Positions 1 through 6,591 of a DNA stretch of 12,940 bases are shown one piece after another (positions within the stretch are counted from its first letter, which is position 1; every line of letters starts with the position of its first letter). Source of the stretch: CAZFAP01 sp964516325 (GTDB lineage: Bacteria; Auribacterota; JABMQX01); NCBI GenBank assembly GCA_964516325.1, contig CAZFAP010000141.1:1-12940 (forward strand), given 5' to 3'. The position numbers and the translations under genes are program-made. The notes under the pieces were generated by a model. That model was not told the DNA's origin, did not search any database, and was given only the letters and a program-made list of their open reading frames with translations.

Positions 1-2323
1 TCAGGAACTCCATGGACGAATAGACCCCCTGGAGGTTTTCTCCCTCGAGCCCCAGCCGCCAGCTCTTGTCTGCTCCTATCGCCAAGAAAATCGCCCTGAA
101 ACCATCCGTAAAGAGGTCGTCAATAGTTGTGTCACGGCCCAGGGCGGTTCCGCATTTGAGGGTGATATTCTCATCAAGGAGCGATTCTACTTCCCTGCGC
201 ACGACATCACGGGGCAGGCGATACGCGGGGATACAACTGATAAGCATTCCGCCTGGTTCATTTTCAGCCTCGAAGATTGTCACTTTGTATCCGAGGAGAG
301 AAAGGTAATGAGAGGCGGAGAGGCCGGCTGGGCCTGCCCCTACGACTGCCACTTTGGGTGCGTCCTCGCCTTCCCGAAGAACTCTCATTGGCTTGTACAC
401 CGAGGGATCAACGCGATCAGTCACGAATCTTTTCAAGGCTCGGATAGCAACGGACTCACCCCCGCTGGCTGCAAGCTTGCATCTTTGCTCGCACTTGCGA
501 TCACAAGCCCGAGCACAGACCGATGGGAAGGGGTTGCTGGCTCTAATAACCTTATAGGCTTCTTCATATTCGCCCTTTTGAAGGAGGGCAATGTATCGCC
601 AGGCCTCGGTGCCCAGAGGGCAAGCTGCCTGGCAGGGAGCACCCACGAGGTCATGGCAGACGAAAGCATCACATCTTTTGTCAACCACATGGCGCTCGCA
701 CTCATTGCGGAAGTAGCGCAAGGTACTGAGAACCGGATTCGACGCCGTCTGCCCAAGTCCGCACATCGTAGTGTCTTTCACGACGTGTGCGAGTTCCTCG
801 AGAAGATTCAGTTGGTCAAGGGTCGCCTTGCCCTTAGAAATATCGTCGAGGATCTCGTACATCCTCTGTGTTCCCTTGCGACAGGTAAAGCACTTGCCGC
901 AGGACTCATCTTTGAGGAAGTTCATGAAGTACTTAGCGACATCCACCATGCAGGTGTTCTCGTCCATGACGATCATTCCGCCTGAACCCATCATTGAACC
1001 CGCCTCGGTCAGGCTCTCATAGTCAATGGGGAGATCGAACCTTTCGGCAGGGATGCACCCTCCCGAAGGCCCGCCTGTCTGAACCGCCTTTATCTTAGCC
1101 TTGCCCACCGGCCCGCCGCCGATGTCAAAGACGATTTCCTTGATGGTGACGCCCATCGGCACCTCGACAAGGCCTGTATTCTTGATCTTGCCGACGAGGC
1201 TGAATATCTTGGTTCCGGAGTTACCCTCGGTCCCGGTTTTTGCGAACTCCTCCGCCCCGAGCGAGAAAATGAGAGGGATGTTGGCCCAGGTTTCAACGTT
1301 GTTGATGGCCGTAGGCTTGCCATCGATCCCCTTCTCTACGGGAAATGGCGGCCGCTGGCGCGGCTCACCCATTTTCCCTTCGATAGACCTCATCAGTGCC
1401 GTTTCTTCCCCGCATACGAATGCGCCGGCGCCCCTAACCAGCCTGATGTCAAAGGAAAAGGCGGTCCCCAGGATGTGCTCACCCAAGAGTCCGTGTTCGC
1501 GAGCTTGCCTGAGCGCGATGACGAGGTGCTTGATAGCGATGGGATATTCGTTCCGAACGTAGACCATGCCTTCCGTTGCCCCGGTACCGTAGGCGCCGAT
1601 GATCATTCCCTCGATGATGCTCTGTGGATTGCCCTCGAGGACGCTCCGGTCCATGTAGGCGCCGGGGTCACCTTCGTCCGCGTTGCAGACGAGGAACTTG
1701 CCGTCGCCGTTTGGCTGCTTTGCCAGCAACTCCCACTTCAACCCCGTGGGAAAACCGGCGCCCCCGCGACCGCGCAACCCCGAGCGTTTGACCTCCTCCA
1801 GTACCCACCGTGGGTTCCGGTTAGATAACACCTTCTCCAGAGCACTGTATCCCCCCTGGGCGATGTAGTCGTAAATGCGAATCGGATCCACCTTCTGGTT
1901 TAAGCGTAAGATAGCACGCTGCTGGTTCTTGAAGAATGGTATATCGTCGCGGTTGTGGTATCTTTCCCCTGTGACGGGGTCCCGATACAATAGGTCCTCC
2001 ACATAGTGGCCGGAGAGCAACGCCTCAATGATCCTCGGGACGTCATCAAGCGATACCTGCGCATAAAATGCGTTCTGTGGCTCAGTGAGGATAAAAGGCC
2101 CCATCTCGCAGAAGCCATGGCATCCCGTGACCCGAAGCGAGACCCCATCGAGAAGATGTTTTTCAATAATGTGTCTCTTCGCGACGCGAATGATGTCGCT
2201 TGACCGACTTGCCTGGCAGGCAGTTCCGGCGCAGACAACTATGCGAGGCTTGTCTTCGTCAATGCCATCGTGAAGGACGCTCCGTAGTTCGTTTAGTTCA
2301 TCGATGGAAGATAATCGTGGCAT
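1..2323 (-). CDS. NuoF/HydB-like NADH-binding flavoprotein fused to a GltD/NfnB-like FAD oxidoreductase domain (partial, runs off left edge)
   Basis: I translated 774 in-frame codons from the ATG at 2323 to position 2 and met no stop, so the C-terminus is missing. Domains in order: (1) a thioredoxin-fold [2Fe-2S] domain with Cys31, Cys36, Cys68 and Cys72; (2) a NuoF FMN/NADH domain at about 140-440, with the glycine-rich GLRGRGGAGFPTGLKW (182-197), the CNADEGDPGAYMDR segment (213-226) and YGTGATEG; (3) the NuoF-type [4Fe-4S] site CGKCFTC plus Cys521 (Cys475, 478, 481); (4) a GltD-type cysteine-rich helical domain at about 550-635, with Cys551/556/564/568 and Cys603/607/611/615, expected to hold two [4Fe-4S] clusters; (5) an FAD Rossmann motif VAVVGAGPAG (658-667). 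The family oxidises or reduces NAD(P)H and passes electrons through FMN and Fe-S clusters in the cytoplasm. An AAGG Shine-Dalgarno lies 7 nt before the ATG. It follows the NuoE-like gene by 58 bp, in the same direction. By comparison with GltD, about 300 more residues should lie off the window. The exact enzyme (bifurcating hydrogenase, formate dehydrogenase or transhydrogenase) cannot be decided here. Confidence 0.95.
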   Translation of the reverse strand, partial: MPRLSSIDELNELRSVLHDGIDEDKPRIVVCAGTACQASRSSDIIRVAKRHIIEKHLLDGVSLRVTGCHGFCEMGPFILTEPQNAFYAQVSLDDVPRIIEALLSGHYVEDLLYRDPVTGERYHNRDDIPFFKNQQRAILRLNQKVDPIRIYDYIAQGGYSALEKVLSNRNPRWVLEEVKRSGLRGRGGAGFPTGLKWELLAKQPNGDGKFLVCNADEGDPGAYMDRSVLEGNPQSIIEGMIIGAYGTGATEGMVYVRNEYPIAIKHLVIALRQAREHGLLGEHILGTAFSFDIRLVRGAGAFVCGEETALMRSIEGKMGEPRQRPPFPVEKGIDGKPTAINNVETWANIPLIFSLGAEEFAKTGTEGNSGTKIFSLVGKIKNTGLVEVPMGVTIKEIVFDIGGGPVGKAKIKAVQTGGPSGGCIPAERFDLPIDYESLTEAGSMMGSGGMIVMDENTCMVDVAKYFMNFLKDESCGKCFTCRKGTQRMYEILDDISKGKATLDQLNLLEELAHVVKDTTMCGLGQTASNPVLSTLRYFRNECERHVVDKRCDAFVCHDLVGAPCQAACPLGTEAWRYIALLQKGEYEEAYKVIRASNPFPSVCARACDRKCEQRCKLAASGGESVAIRALKRFVTDRVDPSVYKPMRVLREGEDAPKVAVVGAGPAGLSASHYLSLLGYKVTIFEAENEPGGMLISCIPAYRLPRDVVRREVESLLDENITLKCGTALGRDTTIDDLFTDGFRAIFLAIGADKSWRLGLEGENLQGVYSSMEFL

Positions 2324-2381
2324 CGCGTTACCTTACCGGAGTTCACAGGCCCAGTAACATGTCTCCACAATGCCATGTAGA

Positions 2382-3269
2382 TCAGACCAGATCCAACATA
2401 TGGCTCTTGCATCCACGACGCGAGCAAATCTGCACCACACCACCTCCACGGACGATCATCGGTACCATCGGCGCCCCGCAAGTGGGGCATTCCCAGGAAC
2501 CGATTAGTTCCGCGTGGCAATGCGGACAGAAGAAACTCACCACCGTGCCTATGGGGATACCGTGCTCGGCCGAGATATTATAACTACCATACAGTGAGGA
2601 TAGCCTAAGCCAACCGTGTTTGTGGTCAAAAGATATGGTTAGCCGGATTGAGGAACGGCCGTCTATGGTGACGCTCTTGTCCATCAGACTGTGGTTGCAC
2701 CGGGGACAGCTTACGTCAATGGGGAATATCCGCTTGTCATGCCCGATGTCAGTCTTGTCGAGCCCTTGCAGGGCATCATCTATTAGCTGCCTAACTCTTG
2801 ATTTTCTGACCTTTGAGAAATAATGGCCATCAGTGACGACGACTGGCCCGAGGGCGCAGGCCCCCAAGCAGTTGACCGTCTCCAAACTGAAATTCTTGTC
2901 TGGTGTTGTCCCGCCCGACTTGGTTCCAAGTTGCCGCTCGAACTCCTCGACCACCATCGGCGCGCCGCGAACGTGGCAGGCCGTGCCCAAACACGCACAT
3001 ATAACATGCTTGCCTCGGGGCTGCAGCCTGAATGAGCGGTAGAAAGTCGCGACGCCATATACGTCAACCAGGGAGCGGCCCATCTTCTCAGCGACGGTTC
3101 TCAGCACAACCTCCGGAAGATAGCCATATTCTGTCTGGATTCCTTCGAGGACGGCGATCAGTGCGCCACGACCGTCGTTGTGCCTCTCCAGGATTCCCAA
3201 AGTCTTTTCGAAGTGTGGATCCTCGGGCACCTGAATACCCTCCTTGTTTGGGGGCGTGTGTTGCGTCAT
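2382..3269 (-). CDS. NuoE/HydC-like [2Fe-2S] subunit with C-terminal zinc-ribbon extension
   Basis: 295 residues from the ATG at 3269. Residues 20-172 match the NuoE/24-kDa subunit fold: a helical N-terminal part (GALIAVLEGIQTEYGYLP), then VYGVATFYRSF and the [2Fe-2S] ligands Cys93-x4-Cys98 and Cys134-x3-Cys138. Family members pass electrons between the NuoF flavin subunit and other clusters in NADH dehydrogenases, NAD-linked formate dehydrogenases and HydABC-type hydrogenases. Typical NuoE proteins are about 150-170 residues. This one carries about 120 more, with Cys pairs at 188/191, 248/251 and 261/264 and a final pair Cys282/Cys287, which look like zinc-ribbon knuckles. The start was chosen because GAGGAG lies 10 nt upstream, inside the end of the preceding gene, and only one base separates that gene's stop from this ATG. 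A longer in-frame reading to 3359 would overlap the upstream gene and lacks support. Translational coupling is likely. Confidence 0.93.
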   Translation of the reverse strand: MTQHTPPNKEGIQVPEDPHFEKTLGILERHNDGRGALIAVLEGIQTEYGYLPEVVLRTVAEKMGRSLVDVYGVATFYRSFRLQPRGKHVICACLGTACHVRGAPMVVEEFERQLGTKSGGTTPDKNFSLETVNCLGACALGPVVVTDGHYFSKVRKSRVRQLIDDALQGLDKTDIGHDKRIFPIDVSCPRCNHSLMDKSVTIDGRSSIRLTISFDHKHGWLRLSSLYGSYNISAEHGIPIGTVVSFFCPHCHAELIGSWECPTCGAPMVPMIVRGGGVVQICSRRGCKSHMLDLV

Positions 3270-3270
3270 C

Positions 3271-3564
3271 TTAACTGTACTCCTCGCAATGCCAGACACC
3301 GCCTTCAAGCTTCGGAAAGACGCAGGCTTCACGGTTCTCGCAATCTCCGCAAAGCCCAAGAGATTTATCCAAGTCTTCCTCCTTAGCGGAGTAGGGATAC
3401 GTCCGAGCTGGTCTGTCTCTCCCGGTGGTCTCTACGTGATAAGCTTCTTCAGCGTCGAACTCCTCGCAGTCCACGACCGGTTTCTTGTGACCTGTGGTGA
3501 ACGTGCAGGTCGCAGCGTTCCTGCACGTCGAGCACAGTCCGCGGCGTTCCACGTTTTCGGGCAT
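3271..3564 (-). CDS. small protein with two four-cysteine modules, first gene of the redox operon
   Basis: 97 residues; I do not recognise a named family. It is an internal duplication: module 1 has Cys11-x2-Cys14-x5-Cys20-x12-Cys33 followed by EEF, and module 2 has Cys72-x2-Cys75-x5-Cys81-x11-Cys93 followed by EEY. An acidic, polar linker of about 35 residues joins them. There is no signal peptide or membrane segment, so it should be cytoplasmic. The regular four-Cys spacing suggests that each half binds one metal site (Zn, or a Fe-S cluster), which is inference. The ATG at 3564 was chosen over an upstream in-frame ATG at 3618 because GAGG lies 8 nt before it and because 3618 falls inside the sigma-54 promoter. 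It is the promoter-proximal gene and sits one base from the NuoE-like gene, so it may help assemble, tether or regulate that complex. Confidence 0.88.
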   Translation of the reverse strand: MPENVERRGLCSTCRNAATCTFTTGHKKPVVDCEEFDAEEAYHVETTGRDRPARTYPYSAKEEDLDKSLGLCGDCENREACVFPKLEGGVWHCEEYS

Positions 3565-3613
3565 GGCGCTTCCCTCTTTTTGCACAGTCTCAAACCTTTT
3601 GGGTGAAGGCGGG

Positions 3614-3629
3614 AGCAACCGCCATACCA
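3614..3629 (-). promoter_or_regulatory. sigma-54 (-24/-12) promoter for the redox operon
   Basis: Read on the minus strand the sequence is TGGTATG-GCGG-TTGCT. The sigma-54 consensus is TGGCACG-N4-TTGCW, so the invariant GG and GC are present at exact spacing, with only two mismatches in the -24 box. The predicted start is near 3602, leaving a leader of about 40 nt before the ATG at 3564. The neighbouring gene encodes a sigma-54 activator, which makes the call more likely. Confidence 0.8.
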
Positions 3630-3674
3630 GGAATTGGTGATAGCGGCGAATTTGGGTTTGCGCGACGACTGGGG

Positions 3675-3720
3675 TTCGACGAGAGAGTCGGGTGCGTCGA
3701 ATAGAATCACCGCATTCGAC
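3675..3720. promoter_or_regulatory. probable enhancer (upstream activator) sites for the sigma-54 activator
   Basis: Three half-sites stand about 20 bp apart: TTCGAC (3675-3680), GTCGAA (3696-3701) and TTCGAC (3715-3720). The last two form a perfect inverted repeat GTCGAAT-N11-ATTCGAC (3696-3720). Its centre is about 80 bp upstream of the -24 box, within the usual range for NtrC-type enhancers. A weaker TTCGAT lies at 3733-3738. The spacing of about two helical turns suits binding of activator dimers on one face of the DNA. That the adjacent regulator binds here is inference. Confidence 0.55.
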
Positions 3721-3835
3721 GGAGTGAAGTTTTTCGATGGAAGGCAGCCCCGTTCTTTTGCGGCACCCGTCTGGAATGCAACAAATCAGCGGGGAGATTT
3801 GAACCTCCGGAGAGAATTTCCCCGGCGTGAAAGAA

Positions 3836-5188
3836 TCAGCACGCGGAGCTTCCCATTTTGCTGAGTTTCTCCCGCAAGGTCTTGCGGTCTATCCCGAGAA
3901 TCTCCGCGGCGCGCGTCTTGTTGCCGTTGACGCTCGCCAAGACGTTGCGGATATATTCGGCTTCCACTTCCGCGAGGGTTCGCGTGAATCCAGTTTTCCG
4001 CAGGGCTGAGAATCGCAGTAGTGACGGAAGGTCAGGCACCTCAATCAAGTCCCCGTCGGTCATTACCACCAGGCGCTGAATCACATTCTCGAGTTCTCGC
4101 ACATTGCCCGGCCAATCGTAGCTCCTCAGGACTTGCAGGGCATTGTCAGAAAAGCGGCATGGAGGCTTGCCCGACTCCTCGCCAAATTTTGTTACGAAGT
4201 GCTGAGCCAGCAGCAAAATGTCGTCTCCCCTTTCGCGCAGTGGCGGGACGGTGATCGTGATGACGTTGAGCCGGTAGAATAGGTCGTCGCGAAAAGCACC
4301 CTTTCTCACAAGACTCGGCAGGTCCTTGTTGGTCGCGGCCAAAATCCTCACGTCAACTTTTCGCGACCGATTGGACCCGACCATGCATATCTCCTTATCC
4401 TCAAGCACCCGAAGAAGCTTTACCTGCATCGAGAGACTCATCTCGCTCACTTCGTCGAGGAAGATTGTGCCATTGTCGGCGGCATGGAAGAACCCCGCCC
4501 GCGTCTCCGTGGCGCCGGTAAAGGCTCCCTTGACGTGTCCGAAAAGCTCGCTTTCGAGGAGACCTTCCGGGATGCCGCCGCAGTTGACAGGCACGAACGG
4601 GGCCGAAGAACGTGCGCTGCTATAATGGACGGCTCTGGCGACGAGTTCCTTGCCCGTCCCACTTTCGCCACTAATCAGGACGGTAGCAGACGTGGAAGCC
4701 GCCTTGGAAATAGCGCGGAGGACCTTTTGCATGGCTTCCGACTCACCCACGAGCCCGTGAGGGGAAAGGGGGGTCTGGCTCGCGGCCTCCCAGCCGTACT
4801 TGCGCATGCGCAATTTGTCGAGGGCGCGGCGGACGGCAGACAGGAGTTCCTCGTCGGTGAAAGGAATGGCGAGGTACTCCTCGGCGCCGGTTTTGACCGC
4901 CTCGACCGCGCCTTCAATGGAGGGATAGCCGGTAATCATCATGACCTCGGTGTCCTTAAAGTTCTCGCGGACGTGCCGAACCAGGTCCAGGCCGCTGACC
5001 CTGGGCATTTTGAGGTCGGTAACAACTAAATCCACCGGAGTTCCCTCCAGCACCTCAATTGCCTCCGGCACACCCGGCGCCGTGAGAACCTGGTATCCTT
5101 CGGCTGCCAGGTTTCGCTGGACGACCTCCAGTGTGCTTGGACAATCGTCCACCACCAGGATGCGTTCTCTGCCACAAGAGGATGACAT
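3836..5188 (-). CDS. NtrC-family sigma-54-dependent response regulator
   Basis: 450 residues from the ATG at 5188. The receiver domain (about 9-125) has the acidic pair Asp14/Asp15, the phospho-acceptor Asp58 (DLVVTD) and Thr86. Where the conserved lysine is expected (x-K-P-F), the sequence is AIPF, with Ile108. The central AAA+ domain (about 145-385) has Walker A GESGTGKE (174-181), the sigma-54-contacting loop GAFTGA (221-226), Walker B TIFLDE (241-246) and the WPGNVRELENV segment. The C-terminus (about 404-441) is a Fis-type helix-turn-helix (NGNKTRAAEILGIDRKTLREKL). Phosphorylated family members oligomerise, hydrolyse ATP and remodel sigma-54 polymerase. The start was chosen because it lies one base after the kinase stop; an in-frame ATG at 5242 would overlap the kinase by 50 bp. 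The nearest purine-rich signal, GAAGG, is 12 nt upstream, so coupling to kinase translation is likely. The sigma-54 promoter of the redox operon lies just downstream and is its likely target. Confidence 0.96.
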   Translation of the reverse strand: MSSSCGRERILVVDDCPSTLEVVQRNLAAEGYQVLTAPGVPEAIEVLEGTPVDLVVTDLKMPRVSGLDLVRHVRENFKDTEVMMITGYPSIEGAVEAVKTGAEEYLAIPFTDEELLSAVRRALDKLRMRKYGWEAASQTPLSPHGLVGESEAMQKVLRAISKAASTSATVLISGESGTGKELVARAVHYSSARSSAPFVPVNCGGIPEGLLESELFGHVKGAFTGATETRAGFFHAADNGTIFLDEVSEMSLSMQVKLLRVLEDKEICMVGSNRSRKVDVRILAATNKDLPSLVRKGAFRDDLFYRLNVITITVPPLRERGDDILLLAQHFVTKFGEESGKPPCRFSDNALQVLRSYDWPGNVRELENVIQRLVVMTDGDLIEVPDLPSLLRFSALRKTGFTRTLAEVEAEYIRNVLASVNGNKTRAAEILGIDRKTLREKLSKMGSSAC

Positions 5189-5189
5189 A

Positions 5190-6329
5190 TCAGGCGTTTT
5201 CCTTCTCGTTTTGTGTCGCACCCGCGGGGAGTCGAATTTCAAACCGAGTGCCGCGACCGACCTTGCTCTCGACCCCTATCGTCCCCCCGTGCGAGGTGAC
5301 GATTCCGTGAACGACCGGCAGGCCCAAGCCCGTCCCCTGACCCACATCCTTTGTCGTGAAGAAGGGGACAAATATCTGCTTGAGGACGTCATCGCTCATT
5401 CCGGTGCCCGTATCTTCGACAACCAACAACACGTCGCTGCCGCGGACTCCCGTGAGCACCGTGAGCTTACCGCCGTCGGGCATGGCCTGCAAGGCATTGA
5501 CGGCGAGGTTCACGAGGACCTGCTCCAGTTGGGCCGGGTCTGCGGAGATTTCTGGCAAATCCAGCGAAAGGGAGCACTCCGGCACGACCGCGGCCTCGGC
5601 GAAGCGCGCCTTGAGGAAAGATATGGTCTCCTGAACTAAGCGATTGAGGTTGACGCGAGTTTTCTGAGGAGGGGTCTGGCGGGCGAAGACGAGGAGCTTT
5701 CGAATCACTTCCCGCGCACGGAGGGATGCGGATTCTATCTTCTCCACATCCTGCCTGGCGGAGTCAGGGAGGCCCTGGCATTTCTTCGCAAGCTGCGCGA
5801 ATCCGAGGATGCTTCCAAGAGGCTCATTGAGTTCGTGGGCGACGCCCGCCGCCAGCAGGCCAATGGTAGCCAGACGGTCCGTGTGTCGAAGATGTTCGTG
5901 GAGGCGAAGCTTTTCCTCCTCGGCCTGTTTGTGCTCGATAATCAGGGCTATCTGTCGGGCGACTGCGTCAATGAGGCTTCGCTCCTCTTTCAGGAAGGAG
6001 CCCTCATCGAGCTCGGGTCTTTTTTCCACGTACACGACTTCGACGACGCCGCGGGGAACACCGCCCACGACAATGCCGGCGCTCTGTTTTTGAAGAGACT
6101 CGCGGAAACCGGGGGTCGAGTAGGAACTATTGTCCAGAACAATTCTGGCGAAGGCAACTTCGGGATACTGCCAGGCGGGAGGAAGAAGCTCGACGATCTC
6201 CTGAAGCATCTCTTCCAGGGACCTCCCCGGCTTTGCGGCTACCTGAGCAATGCCGTAGAGGCAGGTCAGCTCCTTGACCCGCTCCCGAAGCGCCGCCTTA
6301 GCCGATCGCGATGTCGGGTCGTTTCTCAT
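5190..6329 (-). CDS. soluble sensor histidine kinase with GAF-like input domain
   Basis: 379 residues with no signal peptide or membrane segment, so it senses a cytoplasmic cue. Residues about 15-135 resemble a GAF-type sensor: a helix LTCLYGIAQVAAKPGRSLEEML, a strand-rich middle, then LIDAVARQIALIIEHKQAEEE leading into a coiled coil. The dimerisation/phosphoacceptor helix has the H-box GVAHELNEPLGSILGFAQL with His165. The HATPase domain has the N box NLAVNALQAMP (274-284), G1 DTGTGM (306-311), FFTTK and G2 GTGLGLP (332-338). The type matches kinases that pair with NtrC-like regulators. GGAGG lies 5 nt before the ATG. The stop is one base from the regulator start, so the two form an operon transcribed from the promoter near 6395-6424. 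The ligand or redox signal cannot be read from the sequence; only two cysteines (Cys23, Cys184) precede the ATPase domain. Confidence 0.95.
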   Translation of the reverse strand: MRNDPTSRSAKAALRERVKELTCLYGIAQVAAKPGRSLEEMLQEIVELLPPAWQYPEVAFARIVLDNSSYSTPGFRESLQKQSAGIVVGGVPRGVVEVVYVEKRPELDEGSFLKEERSLIDAVARQIALIIEHKQAEEEKLRLHEHLRHTDRLATIGLLAAGVAHELNEPLGSILGFAQLAKKCQGLPDSARQDVEKIESASLRAREVIRKLLVFARQTPPQKTRVNLNRLVQETISFLKARFAEAAVVPECSLSLDLPEISADPAQLEQVLVNLAVNALQAMPDGGKLTVLTGVRGSDVLLVVEDTGTGMSDDVLKQIFVPFFTTKDVGQGTGLGLPVVHGIVTSHGGTIGVESKVGRGTRFEIRLPAGATQNEKENA

Positions 6330-6394
6330 AGGGGCCTCCGAAAGTTCGCTCCATAAACAAAGGGGGACTCTCTTGCTAAGCCCCGGTTGTGCCT

Positions 6395-6424
6395 ATGATA
6401 GTCAGAGTCTGACTGGCGAGTCAA
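6395..6424 (-). promoter_or_regulatory. sigma-70-type promoter of the two-component operon
   Basis: On the minus strand there is TTGACT (6424-6419), an 18-bp spacer and TATCAT (6400-6395). Both hexamers are close to TTGACA and TATAAT. The predicted start near 6387 gives a leader of about 58 nt before the kinase ATG. Confidence 0.65.
6400..6414. promoter_or_regulatory. 15-bp palindrome inside the promoter spacer, candidate operator
   Basis: AGTCAGA-G-TCTGACT is a perfect inverted repeat with 7-bp arms. It fills most of the spacer between the -35 and -10 boxes and touches the -10 box. A further GACT-GGCG-AGTC inverted pair (6411-6422) extends into the -35 box. A repressor bound here would block polymerase. 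The binding protein is unknown. Confidence 0.45.
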
Positions 6425-6591
6425 TATTGGTGGGAGGTCTTTGGGGATGGGCAAAGCCTTTTCGCGTTTTCTTGCGGAAGGGCTGGCTCTGTCTCCGTGG
6501 ATGCGAAAACAGGCCGCTCCGGGCTTGCGGGCTGAGCTCGCGGAGGGGACCCGGAAGCGCTCGGACGAACGGCGGCGGGTCAGGAGTAATG

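Noticed and set aside
308..985. Plus-strand open frame of 225 codons
   Set aside because: It lies antisense to the NuoF-GltD gene, whose minus-strand translation has clear motifs throughout; the plus-strand product resembles nothing.
3634..3650. IHF-like site between the enhancer and the sigma-54 promoter (TATCACCAATT on the minus strand)
   Set aside because: It deviates from the WATCAA-N4-TTR consensus at key positions, so the position is suggestive but the match is too weak.
3782..3810. T-arm-like string (GGAGGTTCAAATCTCC on the minus strand), as in the 3' end of a tRNA or an attachment site
   Set aside because: The T stem does not pair well with a 7-nt loop, no matching acceptor, anticodon or D arm lies upstream, and there is no integrase nearby. 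The segment also contains an unrelated inverted repeat CAAATC-N8-GATTTG.
6456..6483. Stem-loop GCCTTTTCGC-N8-GCGGAAGGGC as a terminator of the membrane-protein gene
   Set aside because: On the relevant minus strand the stem has two A-C mismatches and only three T follow; the fully paired form would need a plus-strand transcript that no gene here explains.
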